The translations under genes and the position numbers were made by a program. From Fidelibacterota bacterium (GTDB lineage: Bacteria > Fidelibacterota > UBA8477 > JABMPR01), in contig JABHBL010000022.1 of assembly GCA_018673925.1 (NCBI GenBank), positions 304,006 through 368,005 of the forward strand: a DNA stretch of 64,000 nucleotides, in the 5' to 3' direction. Below are positions 33,975 to 43,877 of the stretch, in pieces (position 1 is the stretch's first letter; every line of letters starts with the position of its first letter). The notes beneath the pieces are model-generated. The model did no database searches and had not been told where the DNA came from. It saw only the letters and a list, made by a program, of their open reading frames with translations.

Positions 33975-36170
33975 TTACCGACGATTGTTGTCCCGACGAG
34001 GTCCGCGATCTCTACCGCCACGATCCCTACCACCACCGCGATTATTATCACGCTGTGGGCGAGGTCTCTTGGGTGGTTCAACCCAACCTTCAGGTTTTTC
34101 GAGAAGTGCTTTGCGGCTCAGATTGTAGCGTCCACTGTCGTCAACTTCCATCAATTTTACTCTGACGGTGTCACCAACATTAAGAACATCTTCAACCTTT
34201 TCTACGCGAGCATATTCCAGATCACTGATATGGACCAGTCCCTGTTTGCCAGGTAGAAATTCACAAAAAGCACCAAATGACATTAAGCGTACTACTTTGG
34301 CTTCAAACTCTTCACCAGCTACTGGTACACGGACGATTCCGTTAATACGTTCAGCAGCGGCTTCAGCACCTTCAGCAGTTTCTGCAAAGACAAATACAAT
34401 ACCCTCCTGGTCGATCTCGACAGTTGCGCCGGTATCAGCCTGGATGGCTTTGATGATTTTGCCTTGTGGTCCAATGACATCACCAATCTGATCAGGTTTG
34501 ATTCTGATTGTGATGAATCTGGGAGCATGTGGAGAAAGTTCTTCACGTGCAGCAGGCATAGCAGCTTCCATGATGTCAATGATGTGCTCGCGACCTTCTT
34601 TGGCCTGAATCAAGGCTTCGGTCATGAGTTTAGCACTGATACCCTCGATTTTGAGGTCCATCTGGATAGCGTTGATACCATCTTTTGTTCCTGTGACCTT
34701 GAAATCCATATCACCGTAATGATCTTCATCTCCAAGGATATCAGAAAGGACAGAAAAGCGTTTTCCATCACTGATGAGTCCCATAGCGATTCCAGCAACT
34801 GTTTTCTTGGTTGGAACACCAGCATCCATAAGAGCTAATGAACCACCACAGACACTTGCCATGGAAGATGAGCCGTTTGACTCAAGAATCTCGGATACGA
34901 GACGTACGGTATATGGGAAGTCTTCCTTACCAGGAAGGAAAGGTTTCAGACTACGCTCTGCCAGGTTTCCGTGACCAATTTCACGACGACCAGTAAAACC
35001 GATACGTCCAGTCTCACCCACACAATAAGGTGGGAAGTTATAATGTAGATAGAATGACTTTTTATAGTCCTGATCCACATTGTCGATGATTTGTTCATCT
35101 AACTTGGTACCTAGTGTTGTGACTACCAATGCCTGGGTTTCACCTCTGGTAAACAGAGCTGAACCATGAACACGTGGCAAGACACCGACTTCTGCAGTGA
35201 TTTGACGGATTTCTTTCAATCCACGACCATCAACACGTTCACCTTTGGCCATAATTCTTTCACGAATGTTGGCTTTTAGACGATTGCCAAAAACTTCTCC
35301 AACTACCTTGAGGTGATCTGGATAAGTTTCTTCATACTTGGCAATGAGTTCTTCTTTTGCAGCATCACGGGCATCTTGTCGTTCTGACTTCAAAACAATT
35401 GAATTCAATGCCGTCAGGGCAGCCTCATCAATAGCGGAGTCCACATCAGCAACGATGGCTTCTTTGGTCTCATCAACTTTGAGTTCGCGTTTTACTGGCT
35501 TTATCTCATCGATGATACTTTGCTGGAAAGCGACAACTTCTGCGATATATTTCTGGGCAAAGACAAGTGCTTCAACCATAACTTCTTCAGATACTTCGTC
35601 AGCTTCACCTTCAACCATAACCACATCAGTGGCAGTACCAGTAATGGTAATATCCATTTCTGATTCTTCAGCCTGAGCATAGGTTGGGTTAAGAATGAGT
35701 TCTCCGTCGATACGACCGACATGCACTGAAGCTACAGGGCCATTCCAGGGGATATCTGAGATAGACAGGGCAAATGAGGCACCAATAGTACCCAATGAGT
35801 CAGCTGTGTTCTCACCGTCACTTGAAACGACAGTTATCATAACCTGAGTTTCATTGTTAAAACTTTCAGGGAAAAGTGGACGAATAGGTCTATCCGTCAT
35901 ACGAGAACTGAGAATTTCCTTCTCAGAAGGTCGTGCTTCTCTCTTGAAAAAGCCACCGGGGATTTTACCACCAGCATATGCTTTTTCTCTATATTCGACT
36001 TGCAGTGGGAAAAAATCCCTGCTATTGTCTTCACGCTTTGATGCAGTTGCTGCCACCAGTACAGTGGTTTCACCATACATGGCGACTACGGAACCACCAG
36101 CTTGTCTGGCCATGCGACCTGTTTCAAGACTAAGCGTACGTCCGCCCAGCATCATTTCTTTTTTAATCAA
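33975..36170 (-). CDS. pnp: Polyribonucleotide nucleotidyltransferase (PNPase)
   Basis: This 731-aa enzyme degrades RNA 3' to 5' with phosphate. It has two RNase PH domains (about 8-220 and 310-540) around an all-helical linker, then KH ('PDQIGDVIGPQGKIIKAIQADTGA') and S1 ('FEAKVVRLMSFGAFCEFLPGKQGLVHISDL') domains. The C-terminal 30 residues are an Arg/Gly/Asp/Asn-rich tail that is not part of the standard fold. The start is a TTG with GGAG five bases upstream; Met6 is an alternative. It follows rpsO, the classic rpsO-pnp pair, where pnp is often autoregulated in the leader. Confidence 0.97.
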   Translation of the reverse strand: MIKKEMMLGGRTLSLETGRMARQAGGSVVAMYGETTVLVAATASKREDNSRDFFPLQVEYREKAYAGGKIPGGFFKREARPSEKEILSSRMTDRPIRPLFPESFNNETQVMITVVSSDGENTADSLGTIGASFALSISDIPWNGPVASVHVGRIDGELILNPTYAQAEESEMDITITGTATDVVMVEGEADEVSEEVMVEALVFAQKYIAEVVAFQQSIIDEIKPVKRELKVDETKEAIVADVDSAIDEAALTALNSIVLKSERQDARDAAKEELIAKYEETYPDHLKVVGEVFGNRLKANIRERIMAKGERVDGRGLKEIRQITAEVGVLPRVHGSALFTRGETQALVVTTLGTKLDEQIIDNVDQDYKKSFYLHYNFPPYCVGETGRIGFTGRREIGHGNLAERSLKPFLPGKEDFPYTVRLVSEILESNGSSSMASVCGGSLALMDAGVPTKKTVAGIAMGLISDGKRFSVLSDILGDEDHYGDMDFKVTGTKDGINAIQMDLKIEGISAKLMTEALIQAKEGREHIIDIMEAAMPAAREELSPHAPRFITIRIKPDQIGDVIGPQGKIIKAIQADTGATVEIDQEGIVFVFAETAEGAEAAAERINGIVRVPVAGEEFEAKVVRLMSFGAFCEFLPGKQGLVHISDLEYARVEKVEDVLNVGDTVRVKLMEVDDSGRYNLSRKALLEKPEGWVEPPKRPRPQRDNNRGGGRDRGGRDRGPRRDNNRR

Positions 36171-36184
36171 AATATCTCCAATTC

Positions 36185-36454
36185 CTATTTACGTATACCA
36201 AGCTTCGTAATTAAAGCTTTGTATTCAGCTGCATCACTTTTCTGGATGTAGCGTAGCAGGCGGCGACGTTGCCCAACCATTTTGAGCAAGCCGCGGCGGC
36301 TGTGGTGGTCTTTCTTGTAGGCTTTCAAGTGCTCTGTCAGATTTCTAATCTGAGTCGTGAGAATGGCAACCTGGACGCTTGTTGATCCGGTATCCTTCTC
36401 ATTTTCGCCATATTCTTTGACGAGAGCAGCCTTTTCTTCATTTGTTATTGACAT
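36185..36454 (-). CDS. rpsO: 30S ribosomal protein S15
   Basis: The AAGGAGG site before ATG 36454 shows the real start is six codons into the track ORF, giving the standard 89 aa. The product binds 16S rRNA at the three-way junction. Conserved features include '[24 protein letters not shown]', '[22 protein letters not shown]' and the C-terminal '[12 protein letters not shown]'. It sits between ribF and pnp as in many bacteria. Confidence 0.98.
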   Translation of the reverse strand: MSITNEEKAALVKEYGENEKDTGSTSVQVAILTTQIRNLTEHLKAYKKDHHSRRGLLKMVGQRRRLLRYIQKSDAAEYKALITKLGIRK

Positions 36455-36464
36455 GTGTCCTCCT

Positions 36465-37424
36465 TCAGACATCCCGATAATTTTCGATTATCGCTATACA
36501 CGTTTTTTTATCATTTTCTAATTGTTTTATTAAATCATCCACACTGGAAAATTTCTTTTCATCTCTTAATTTTTGTAAGAACTCAAGAATCACATCTTGA
36601 TCATACAAATTTTCTTTCCCCTCTGGAATATTAAAGAGATTCACTTCTATTGTGATCTCCTTACCATTCTTAAAAGTTGGGCGAACCCCAACATTACACA
36701 TTCCAAAACTGGAAAATGCATCCGTCTTGACCCGGGCAAGATACACGCCCTTGTTTGGTATCAACTTATTTTCCGCATGCGGATCAATGTTCGCAGTTGG
36801 AAAATTAAGACTCTGTCCCCTCTCATCACCATGCACAACAGTGCCAAATATTGTGTAGGCATGCCCTAACATGGCATTGGCAAGATCCAAACGATCAGAT
36901 TGGATGTGATCCCTGATAAGTGTGCTGCTTACTGGCAGATTCTCATTATTAATGGGACCCACAACACTGACATTATAACCCTTATTCTCACCTCGTTGCT
37001 CGAGCCATTTAGCATCTCCAGCACGGTTATGACCAAAACGATGATCATATCCCACCACAACATGCTTGACTCCAAGCGTATCCTCAAGGACGGTCTTGGC
37101 AAACTCATCGGCAATCATACTTGAAAACCCACGATTAAAGTCAAGTACCAGGAGAAAATCAACTGGAGCATATCGCTCAATAAGAGATGCTCTTTCTTCG
37201 ATACCTGTCAATAAGCGAATGGGTCTAAGATCACTATCCCTCAACAATTCCTGAGGATGAGGATGAAATGTGATGACCACTGATGGCAATCCGCGTTCCT
37301 GTGCCTCAGAAATGCATCTTTCAATCAAGGACTGATGACCACGATGAATACCATCAAAGCTTCCGATGGTAGCCACGCAACCGTTCAGCTCAGGAAAATC
37401 TTCTAAGCAGCGGACGATTTCCAT
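36465..37424 (-). CDS. ribF: Bifunctional riboflavin kinase / FAD synthetase
   Basis: The 319-aa enzyme converts riboflavin to FMN and then FAD. The N-terminal nucleotidyltransferase part has '[20 protein letters not shown]' and '[17 protein letters not shown]'. The C-terminal kinase part has '[15 protein letters not shown]' (about residue 200). The start ATG lies inside the 3' end of truB (overlap of 22 bases), so translation is coupled. Its place between truB and rpsO is widely conserved. Confidence 0.97.
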   Translation of the reverse strand: MEIVRCLEDFPELNGCVATIGSFDGIHRGHQSLIERCISEAQERGLPSVVITFHPHPQELLRDSDLRPIRLLTGIEERASLIERYAPVDFLLVLDFNRGFSSMIADEFAKTVLEDTLGVKHVVVGYDHRFGHNRAGDAKWLEQRGENKGYNVSVVGPINNENLPVSSTLIRDHIQSDRLDLANAMLGHAYTIFGTVVHGDERGQSLNFPTANIDPHAENKLIPNKGVYLARVKTDAFSSFGMCNVGVRPTFKNGKEITIEVNLFNIPEGKENLYDQDVILEFLQKLRDEKKFSSVDDLIKQLENDKKTCIAIIENYRDV

Positions 37425-38071
37425 TTTTCAATAAACTCTGGTATGCTCAAGGCATCCTCTATGCGATAGTCACCTATCGCCGTTCTTTTCAATTCTTTAA
37501 CATGAGCCAGTGTACCAAGTTTTTGGGCGATATCCTCAGCCAAAACTCTTATATAGGTCCCGCGACCGCATTTGACACAAATATTTATTTGATCGCTTGT
37601 CCATGATTTAAGCTCGATGTCATATATGGTTATCATGGATGGCTTACGCTCCACAACCTTACCCTTGCGAGCCAACTTGTACAGCTTCTGACCATCAACT
37701 TTTTTCGCTGAATACATGGGTGGAATCTGTTGAATCTCACCCTTGAATTCTGACAGAGCTTCAAGAATCATAGCTTCTGATAATTCCGGTACAGGTGCGG
37801 TTTCAACAACAGCTCCAGTTCTATCTCCAGTATCAGTCTGATTTCCCAGAAGGATCTCAGCATCATAGGTCTTGGGCATATCCATGAATTCATTTTGACG
37901 TTTGGTATTTTTACCGGTTAAAACGATAAGCACACCCGTGGCAAAGGGATCCAGAGTACCGGCATGACCAACCTTCTTGATTCTGGTTGTATAGCGTACT
38001 TTTCGTACGACGTCAAAACTGGTCCAATCCATTGGTTTATCAATATTGATGATATGCTCATTGGAGATCAT
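37403..38071 (-). CDS. truB: tRNA pseudouridine-55 synthase
   Basis: The 222-aa enzyme makes pseudouridine at position 55 in the T-loop of tRNAs. The catalytic Asp lies in 'VGHAGTLDPFATGVLIV' (about residue 42), with 'PKTYDAEILLGNQTDTGD' and 'VKCGRGTYIRVLAEDIA' also conserved. It is shorter than Escherichia coli TruB because the C-terminal PUA domain is missing, as in several FCB and Firmicute forms. It overlaps rbfA at its start and ribF at its end. Confidence 0.96.
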   Translation of the reverse strand: MISNEHIINIDKPMDWTSFDVVRKVRYTTRIKKVGHAGTLDPFATGVLIVLTGKNTKRQNEFMDMPKTYDAEILLGNQTDTGDRTGAVVETAPVPELSEAMILEALSEFKGEIQQIPPMYSAKKVDGQKLYKLARKGKVVERKPSMITIYDIELKSWTSDQINICVKCGRGTYIRVLAEDIAQKLGTLAHVKELKRTAIGDYRIEDALSIPEFIEKWKSSAA

Positions 38072-38403
38072 AAATCTTTCATCACCCGATTCATTTTATC
38101 GGCGTAACCTAGTGAATCATCAATAAAGAACTTGAGTTCAGGGACATATTTGAGTGGGACTTCTTTGCCAACGTGAAAGCGGACCCGACCATTATGTTGT
38201 TCTAAGGTTTTAAAAGTAAAAGCTACATCCTCTTCACTTCCATATATAGAGAAGTAGACATAAGATATTTTCAGATCAGGGGTCATTTTTGCTTTGGTGA
38301 CAGAAACAAAGCCCGGTGTAGCATTTGCCAGGTTTAATATCAGATATTCAGCCACGGCTGCTCTGATGGCCTCTGCGACCCGCTGTTGTCTTGCAATACC
38401 CAT
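38068..38403 (-). CDS. rbfA: Ribosome-binding factor A
   Basis: The 111-aa KH-fold protein assists late 30S maturation. It shows the family pattern: N-terminal 'RQQRVAEAIRAAVAEYL', 'FVSVTKAKMTPDLKISYVYFSIYG' and the C-terminal 'RVRFHVGKEVPLKYVPELKFFIDDSL'. It lies between infB and truB, with a 4-base overlap of its stop with the truB start. Confidence 0.96.
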   Translation of the reverse strand: MGIARQQRVAEAIRAAVAEYLILNLANATPGFVSVTKAKMTPDLKISYVYFSIYGSEEDVAFTFKTLEQHNGRVRFHVGKEVPLKYVPELKFFIDDSLGYADKMNRVMKDL

Positions 38404-38425
38404 TTACTTCACTTTATCCGAGGGG

Positions 38426-40978
38426 TCACTTTTTCTTTGCAGAAGATTCCAATTTGCGCTTGATAATTTCTTCTGAGTAGAATTCCATCACATCACCGAC
38501 TTTAATTTTGCTAAAGTCCTTCAATGAAATTCCACATTCATTACCTTCCATGACTTCTTTGACTTCATCCTTGAAACGTTTGAGCGCATTCAACTCTCCG
38601 TTGAATAACGTCTCCCCTTCACGAATGAGTCGAACTTTGGCATTTCGGCGAACAACACCCTCTGTAACCATAGATCCGGCAATGATACCAATTTTTGGAA
38701 TTTTGAAAAGGTCTGTGACTTCAGCTTTTCCAATTTCATTCTCAACCACATCAGGCTCAAGCAAGCCTTCCAGGGCTTGAAAGACATCATCAACAGCTGC
38801 ATAGATTACATCATAGTAACGAATTTCAACGTCATCGGCTTTGGCCAGAAGCTTGGCATTGCTATCGGCAGTCACATTAAAACCTACAATGATTGCCTCA
38901 GAAGCTGCTGCAAGCAGTACATCAGATTCTTTAATCATTCCGATTCCACGGTGAATAATGCGTACTGCAACTTCACTGGTGGACATTTTCATAAATGAAT
39001 CAGCCAACGCTTCAATGGAACCATCCACATCACCCTTAATAAGGAGAGGAACTTCTTTTACCTTTCCTTCAGATATCTGCAGAGAAATTTGATCAAGTGT
39101 CGTATGACGCATACGCTTGAAATCTTGTTCTCTACGTAGGGAACGACGTTGTTCACTGACCTCACGTGCCTCTTTGTCATTTTTCATGACAATCAGGTTA
39201 TCACCTGCACGTGGGACATCACTAAAACCAAGAATTTCTACTGGAGTAGATGGTCCGGCGCTTTTAATTCTTTTGCCGTGATCATCTTTTAGTGCCCGAA
39301 CGCGACCAGAGTAATCTCCACAAACGAAGGGATCTCCAATTTTGATAGTTCCTCTGCTCACCAGCACGGTTGCCAACGCTCCGACACCCTTATCAAGTTT
39401 CGATTCAACCACTATTCCACGAGCTTTACCCGAAGGATTAGCCTTTAGATCAAGGACTTCAGCTTCAAGTGCGACGGTTTCGAGCAATTCATCAATGTTG
39501 GTTCCCATCTTCGCAGAAATCTCAACATCTGGAATTTTTCCACCCCAACTCTCAACCAGCATGTCACGCTCTGAAAGTTCGCGTCGAACACGTTCGGCAT
39601 CTGCACCCTGAACATCCATCTTATTGATGGCAAATACAATGGGGACACCGGCAGCCTTGGCATGGTCAATGGCTTCAATGGTTTGAGGCATCACAGCATC
39701 ATCAGCTGCGACGATAATAATAACGATATCTGTGACTTGTGCTCCACGGGCACGCATAGCTGTAAAGGCTTCGTGACCAGGCGTATCCAGGAAGGTGATC
39801 AGTTTATCATCACCAACAGACACTGAGTAGGCGCCAATATGCTGGGTAATACCCCCTGCTTCACCAGAGATAACATTGGCCTCGCGGATATAATCCAGCA
39901 AGGAAGTTTTACCATGATCAACGTGGCCCATAATGGTCACCACAGGTGGACGAGGTTTTAGATCCGCTTCATCAACTTCTTCGAGAGCAATCTCTTCATC
40001 CATGGTTGTAACGGTATTGTCTTCAAAGACGACTGCAATTTCAAATTCTTCTGCAAGAAGTTCAATGGTGTCCTTATCAATTCTCTGATTGATGGTCACC
40101 ATCATGCCCATATCCATACACTTGCTGATGATATCAGCAACGTCGATTTCTACGAGATCGGCAAAATCATGAACAGAAACAAACTCGGAAACTCGATAAG
40201 CTTGATCTTCCGTCATTTCTTCCTGTTTTCCATCTCTACGACGTTTACGCTTTTTACCTGTATCAAGGGAAGTCATGACCTTTTTAATAGAGGCATCAAC
40301 TTCCTTCTGATCAAAGGTACGGCGTTTTTTAACAGGTTTGCCCTTACCCTTAGGGGCAGTTGCTTTCACAACATGCTTAATCTTACGCTCAATTTTCTTG
40401 GCGATAATTTTATCTTTGGTGGATTCTTCTGTCTTTTTATCAGGATCCTCACCAGGACGCAAAATAGTAGGCTTGGCAGCCTTCTTTGCACTCTTCTGTC
40501 GTTCCAGTTCTTCGCGCTCTTTGGTGGCTTGTGCTTCAGCAAGTTTGCGATTTTCTTCTTCTTCAATATCTCGCTTGGCTTTGGCAATGGCTTCTTTGCG
40601 ATCTTCTTCTGCTTTGCGCTTGGCATCTTCGATTTCTTGACGACGTTGCTCTTCAGCATCTCGCCTTGAACGATCTTCATCCTCACGAGCCTGTTTTTCT
40701 TCATCAGCCTTGCGGATACGTTCTTCTTCTTCTATACGACGCTGCTCTTCAAGGGCTCTGCGATCAACTTCTTTCTGATCCAATTCGATTTGATAGAGAT
40801 CAGAAGCAAAGTTTTTGAGAATAAGATTGTGTGTCTCTTCGTCAACAGGGCTCATATGATTGGTTACATCAAGTCCCTGATCCTTGAGAAAAGTCACTAT
40901 CTCACTATGAGAGATATTAATCTGCTTCGCAATTTGGTATATTCGTTTTGGTTTATCCAATCGTTCCTCTTTCCTCAT
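38426..40978 (-). CDS. infB: Translation initiation factor IF-2
   Basis: The 850-aa GTPase brings initiator tRNA to the 30S subunit. It has an N-terminal IF2_N motif ('KRIYQIAKQINISHSEIVTFL'), a long charged Glu/Lys/Arg/Ala coiled region (about 70-250), and a G domain with 'VTIMGHVDHGKTSLLD', 'DTPGHEAF' and 'NKMD'. Domains II-IV follow. The ATG has AAAAGGG directly adjacent, which is poor spacing. A TTG seven codons in, preceded by AGAGGAA, is an alternative start that would still keep the IF2_N motif. Confidence 0.97.
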   Translation of the reverse strand: MRKEERLDKPKRIYQIAKQINISHSEIVTFLKDQGLDVTNHMSPVDEETHNLILKNFASDLYQIELDQKEVDRRALEEQRRIEEEERIRKADEEKQAREDEDRSRRDAEEQRRQEIEDAKRKAEEDRKEAIAKAKRDIEEEENRKLAEAQATKEREELERQKSAKKAAKPTILRPGEDPDKKTEESTKDKIIAKKIERKIKHVVKATAPKGKGKPVKKRRTFDQKEVDASIKKVMTSLDTGKKRKRRRDGKQEEMTEDQAYRVSEFVSVHDFADLVEIDVADIISKCMDMGMMVTINQRIDKDTIELLAEEFEIAVVFEDNTVTTMDEEIALEEVDEADLKPRPPVVTIMGHVDHGKTSLLDYIREANVISGEAGGITQHIGAYSVSVGDDKLITFLDTPGHEAFTAMRARGAQVTDIVIIIVAADDAVMPQTIEAIDHAKAAGVPIVFAINKMDVQGADAERVRRELSERDMLVESWGGKIPDVEISAKMGTNIDELLETVALEAEVLDLKANPSGKARGIVVESKLDKGVGALATVLVSRGTIKIGDPFVCGDYSGRVRALKDDHGKRIKSAGPSTPVEILGFSDVPRAGDNLIVMKNDKEAREVSEQRRSLRREQDFKRMRHTTLDQISLQISEGKVKEVPLLIKGDVDGSIEALADSFMKMSTSEVAVRIIHRGIGMIKESDVLLAAASEAIIVGFNVTADSNAKLLAKADDVEIRYYDVIYAAVDDVFQALEGLLEPDVVENEIGKAEVTDLFKIPKIGIIAGSMVTEGVVRRNAKVRLIREGETLFNGELNALKRFKDEVKEVMEGNECGISLKDFSKIKVGDVMEFYSEEIIKRKLESSAKKK

Positions 40979-41049
40979 CCCTTTTAAGCAGAAACACCTC
41001 AGCCCTGCAAAACCGGAGACATTCTAAAACTGTTTCCAGTAGCAGCTAC

Positions 41050-42342
41050 CTAAGCTTTTTCCTCATCAGAGTTGTCTACTTCTACGACCTCTTCGATGAC
41101 TTCAACTTTTACTTCAACTTTATCCATCAGTGCGGCCATGAACTCGTCTAGTGATTTCTCTCCGAGACCCTTCAAGCTTAGCAAGGCTTCCTTGCTGGTA
41201 TTGACAACTTCATTCACCGTGTCAATGCCATTTTCAGCAAGAATTGAGACAACACGCTTGGGAAGACCCTCGACCTCTTCGAGATATACTTCGACCACAA
41301 CTGGTCCTTCAACCTCACTACGAGATTTTGCGTCGATCTCAAAACCAGTCACTTTGGATGCGAGTCGGACATTTTGCCCGTTCTTACCAATTGCGATGGA
41401 AATGTCTTCAGCTTCAAACAATGCCAAAGCTCTATGGTTTTCATAATCAATGGTCACACGATAGGGCTTGGCCGGAGACAGTGCACGAGTAACCAGCAAT
41501 TGTGGTTCTGACGTGTAATTGATGATATCAATTTTTTCACCGTTCAATTCGCGAACAATAACCTGGATTCGGCTACCCTTCATACCCACACAAGCACCCA
41601 CAGCATCAATACGTTTGTCATGAGACTCAACAATAATCTTGGTACGATCACCTGGTTCTCTGAAGAGTGTGCGGATGTCAATGATACCATCTTCAATCTC
41701 TGGTACTTCATTCTTAAACAATTTGTGTAGGAAGCTTGGGTCGGCACGTGAAATGATAATTTCTGGACCGCGTTTATCAGAGCGAACCTCTTTAATGATA
41801 GCACGGACACTGTCACCGCGACGATAACGTTCGCTGTATATCTGCTCTTCACGGGGCATCTTGAGCTCAGCTTTGTCAATATTCACAAAGAGGGCATCGC
41901 GACGAATCTGATGAATCTCACCAATAATGATTTCACCAACGCGGCTTGAGTAGTCACGATAAATCTGATCGCGTTCAAATTCCTGAATTTTCTGAGCCAT
42001 AACGTGACGGGCAAAGGTAATCAGGCGGCGTCCAAAGGTTGCAGGATCCACAACATCGATAAAGGGGTCGCCAATTTCAAGATCGGGAGCGATTTCCTGA
42101 GCGGTCTTGACATCTACTTCAAAATCGGGATCATCGACAACTTCAACGACCTCTTTTTCCTGGTAGATTTCAATCTCACCCTTATCCATGTTGACGATTA
42201 CATCAAAGTTGTCAACGTTTCCATATTTCTTCTGAATCAAAGCTTCAAAGATTTCTTTAATGATATCAGCCAACTCTTTACGGTCAATATCCTTATCCTT
42301 TGCCAGCTGGATAAACGATTCAATGATAATTTTACTGATCAA
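41050..42342 (-). CDS. nusA: Transcription termination/antitermination factor NusA
   Basis: The 430-aa RNA polymerase-associated factor has the N-terminal domain (1-130), S1 ('RVGEIIIGEIHQIRRDALFVNI'), KH1 and KH2 ('GACVGMKGSRIQVIVRELNGEKIDII', 'DISIAIGKNGQNVRLASKVTG'). A single helix-hairpin-helix ('VNTSKEALLSLKGLGEKSLDEF') and an acidic tail follow. The start is a TTG with AAGGAGG nine bases upstream. It lies between rimP and infB as usual. Confidence 0.97.
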   Translation of the reverse strand: MISKIIIESFIQLAKDKDIDRKELADIIKEIFEALIQKKYGNVDNFDVIVNMDKGEIEIYQEKEVVEVVDDPDFEVDVKTAQEIAPDLEIGDPFIDVVDPATFGRRLITFARHVMAQKIQEFERDQIYRDYSSRVGEIIIGEIHQIRRDALFVNIDKAELKMPREEQIYSERYRRGDSVRAIIKEVRSDKRGPEIIISRADPSFLHKLFKNEVPEIEDGIIDIRTLFREPGDRTKIIVESHDKRIDAVGACVGMKGSRIQVIVRELNGEKIDIINYTSEPQLLVTRALSPAKPYRVTIDYENHRALALFEAEDISIAIGKNGQNVRLASKVTGFEIDAKSRSEVEGPVVVEVYLEEVEGLPKRVVSILAENGIDTVNEVVNTSKEALLSLKGLGEKSLDEFMAALMDKVEVKVEVIEEVVEVDNSDEEKA

Positions 42343-42358
42343 GGGGTCAATCCTCCTT

Positions 42359-42814
42359 CTACCATCGCATATTTACTTTGCCTTGAATGACATCAACCAT
42401 ATTCAAGACCATCTCTTCATCATCTACTTTGAGAGTAAGTGATTCATCAGTGGCCGATACGATCTCGCCATCCAGGGGGTTTTGCATCGCTTCAGAGCGA
42501 TGTTCAATTTTCATAGAGTGCCCAGACAATCTATTAAAATGACGGGCCAATTTTACCGGGAAGCTCGCACCGGGTGAGGTGACTTCGACAGAAACCTTCT
42601 CAATATCTAATCCGGGGAGTATAAGATTATTATGAATGGATCGATTAACACGAGCCAATTGGTCAATGGTGATACCGGAATCACTGTCACACTTTGCAAT
42701 GAGCTGGAAACCACCCCGTGATGCATTCAATGTTACATCAACGAGGAAAATGTCCTCAGCACCTTCAAAGCAATGCTCTATTCCGGCTTTTATTTCTTCA
42801 TCGGTCCAATTCAC
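42359..42814 (-). CDS. rimP: Ribosome maturation factor RimP
   Basis: The 151-aa factor helps 30S assembly. It shows an N-terminal alpha/beta domain ('IFLVDVTLNASRGGFQLIAKCDSDSGITIDQLARVNRSIHNNL' type) with the family's 'VEVTSPGASFPVKLARHFNRLSGHSMKI' junction and a C-terminal small barrel. The start is GTG. It is the first gene of the nusA-infB-rbfA-truB-ribF-rpsO-pnp series, so the operon promoter probably lies in 42815-42843, after the upstream terminator. Confidence 0.94.
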   Translation of the reverse strand: MNWTDEEIKAGIEHCFEGAEDIFLVDVTLNASRGGFQLIAKCDSDSGITIDQLARVNRSIHNNLILPGLDIEKVSVEVTSPGASFPVKLARHFNRLSGHSMKIEHRSEAMQNPLDGEIVSATDESLTLKVDDEEMVLNMVDVIQGKVNMRW

Positions 42815-42843
42815 TTCGCGTCTTCATACCCTTTACAAATAAA

Positions 42844-42869
42844 CAAAGTGGGTCATTCAACCCACTTTG
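42844..42869 (-). terminator. Hairpin terminator between TPR protein and rimP
   Basis: CAAAGTGGGT/ACCCACTTTG forms a perfect ten-pair stem with a six-base loop. In the minus direction it is followed by TTTATTTG. It lies 51 bases beyond the TPR gene stop, separating that gene from the rimP operon. Confidence 0.8.
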
Positions 42870-42920
42870 CGGGCGAAATATATTCGGGGAGAGCCCTGAT
42901 TGCAAGTTCAATAATTGCAA

Positions 42921-43589
42921 TTATTTCTCCAACACTTTGCCTTCTAAATATTTCACCTGTTCCAGGAATTTTCCTGTCGGTTTTTCATCTAAAAGTTCTT
43001 TTACAATTTTATCGGCGCTGGCGACATTTCCATCAGCGATATATGCATATCCAGCTTGTAGCATGGCATACTCAGAAACGACACCTTCTTTTAAAGCACC
43101 AACCTCACCATAAAGTGAAGCAGCATCGGCATAATTAGCTTCTTTTTCAAGGATATATGCCAATTTCAATGTTCCAGCCAGCATGAGCTGTTTGTCTGAG
43201 CTATTTGCCATTGTTGTAAACAGATCTCTGGCACCATCCAGATCATTGGCCTGCAGTTTGGCAACACCTAGTTGGTAGGTAGCCTGGGATATAGCAGAGT
43301 TGTCACCATATTCATCAACGACACGCTCAAGTTCAGCGAGAACATTGTCATCCATTCCAGTAACGGCAGCTATCGTGGCTTTTGTACTGGCCAGCATGGC
43401 TTCGCTTCGAGTGGTTTCCAGATTATTCATCCATCCCCATGCTAATACAATGATAACGGCTACAGCTACAACCCCTGTTAAGATCTGTTTGCTATTTTCC
43501 TCGTAGAACTGTTGTCCTTTCTCCAGGGTATCCAGCAATGGATCATGCTTTAATTCTTTTTTTGTTAGTTTCTTTTTTGGCGTCAACAT
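42921..43589 (-). CDS. Membrane-anchored TPR protein (YfgM-like)
   Basis: This 222-aa protein has a basic N-terminus ('MLTPKKKLTKKELKHD'), a single transmembrane helix (about 39-57, 'ILTGVVAVAVIIVLAWGWM') and a periplasmic domain of TPR-like helices ('ATYQLGVAKLQANDLDGARDLF', 'LKLAYILEKEANYADAASLY'). The layout matches the YfgM/tetratricopeptide_21 family, periplasmic chaperone-like partners of the Sec translocon. Its own terminator follows. Confidence 0.85.
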   Translation of the reverse strand: MLTPKKKLTKKELKHDPLLDTLEKGQQFYEENSKQILTGVVAVAVIIVLAWGWMNNLETTRSEAMLASTKATIAAVTGMDDNVLAELERVVDEYGDNSAISQATYQLGVAKLQANDLDGARDLFTTMANSSDKQLMLAGTLKLAYILEKEANYADAASLYGEVGALKEGVVSEYAMLQAGYAYIADGNVASADKIVKELLDEKPTGKFLEQVKYLEGKVLEK

Positions 43590-43660
43590 CGGATATCATA
43601 TCCCTTCAAAATTACTATTGTCAATAATGAACCCCGGCTCCCGCCTCATGGGTTTTTTCG

Positions 43661-43734
43661 TACCCCTGAGGTGATTCGAACACCTGACCTACGCTTTAGG
43701 AAAGCGTTGCTCTATCCTGCTGAGCTACAGGGGC
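43661..43734 (-). tRNA. tRNA-Arg (CCT)
   Basis: On the minus strand the acceptor GCCCCTG pairs with CAGGGGT, the D-arm reads TAGCTCAGCAGGATAGAGC, the anticodon stem-loop is ACGCT-TTCCTAA-AGCGT (anticodon CCT) and the T-arm is AGGTG-TTCGAAT-CACCT. CCA is not encoded. Confidence 0.96.
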
Positions 43735-43823
43735 ATCATGGTTTAAAAAAGCACGCCAATATAAACGAGCATACAGGGGCACAAAAGGGATTTACTGGTA
43801 AAGATTAAACAGTTCAGAATAAA

Positions 43824-43851
43824 CAAAAGACCGGTTAAAACCGGCCTTTTG
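43824..43851. terminator. Bidirectional-looking intrinsic terminator
   Basis: CAAAAGaCCGGTT-AA-AACCGGcCTTTTG forms a twelve-pair stem with one mismatch, followed on the minus strand by TTTATTC. It ends the LiaF-like transcript 27 bases after its stop. Confidence 0.85.
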
Positions 43852-43877
43852 GAAAAAATGTATCTTAGCTGTGGCGA

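Noticed and set aside
40169-40704. Plus-strand ORFs antisense to infB (up to 166 aa)
   Set aside because: They arise from the Glu/Lys/Arg-rich codons of the IF-2 linker read in reverse, a common source of long spurious frames.
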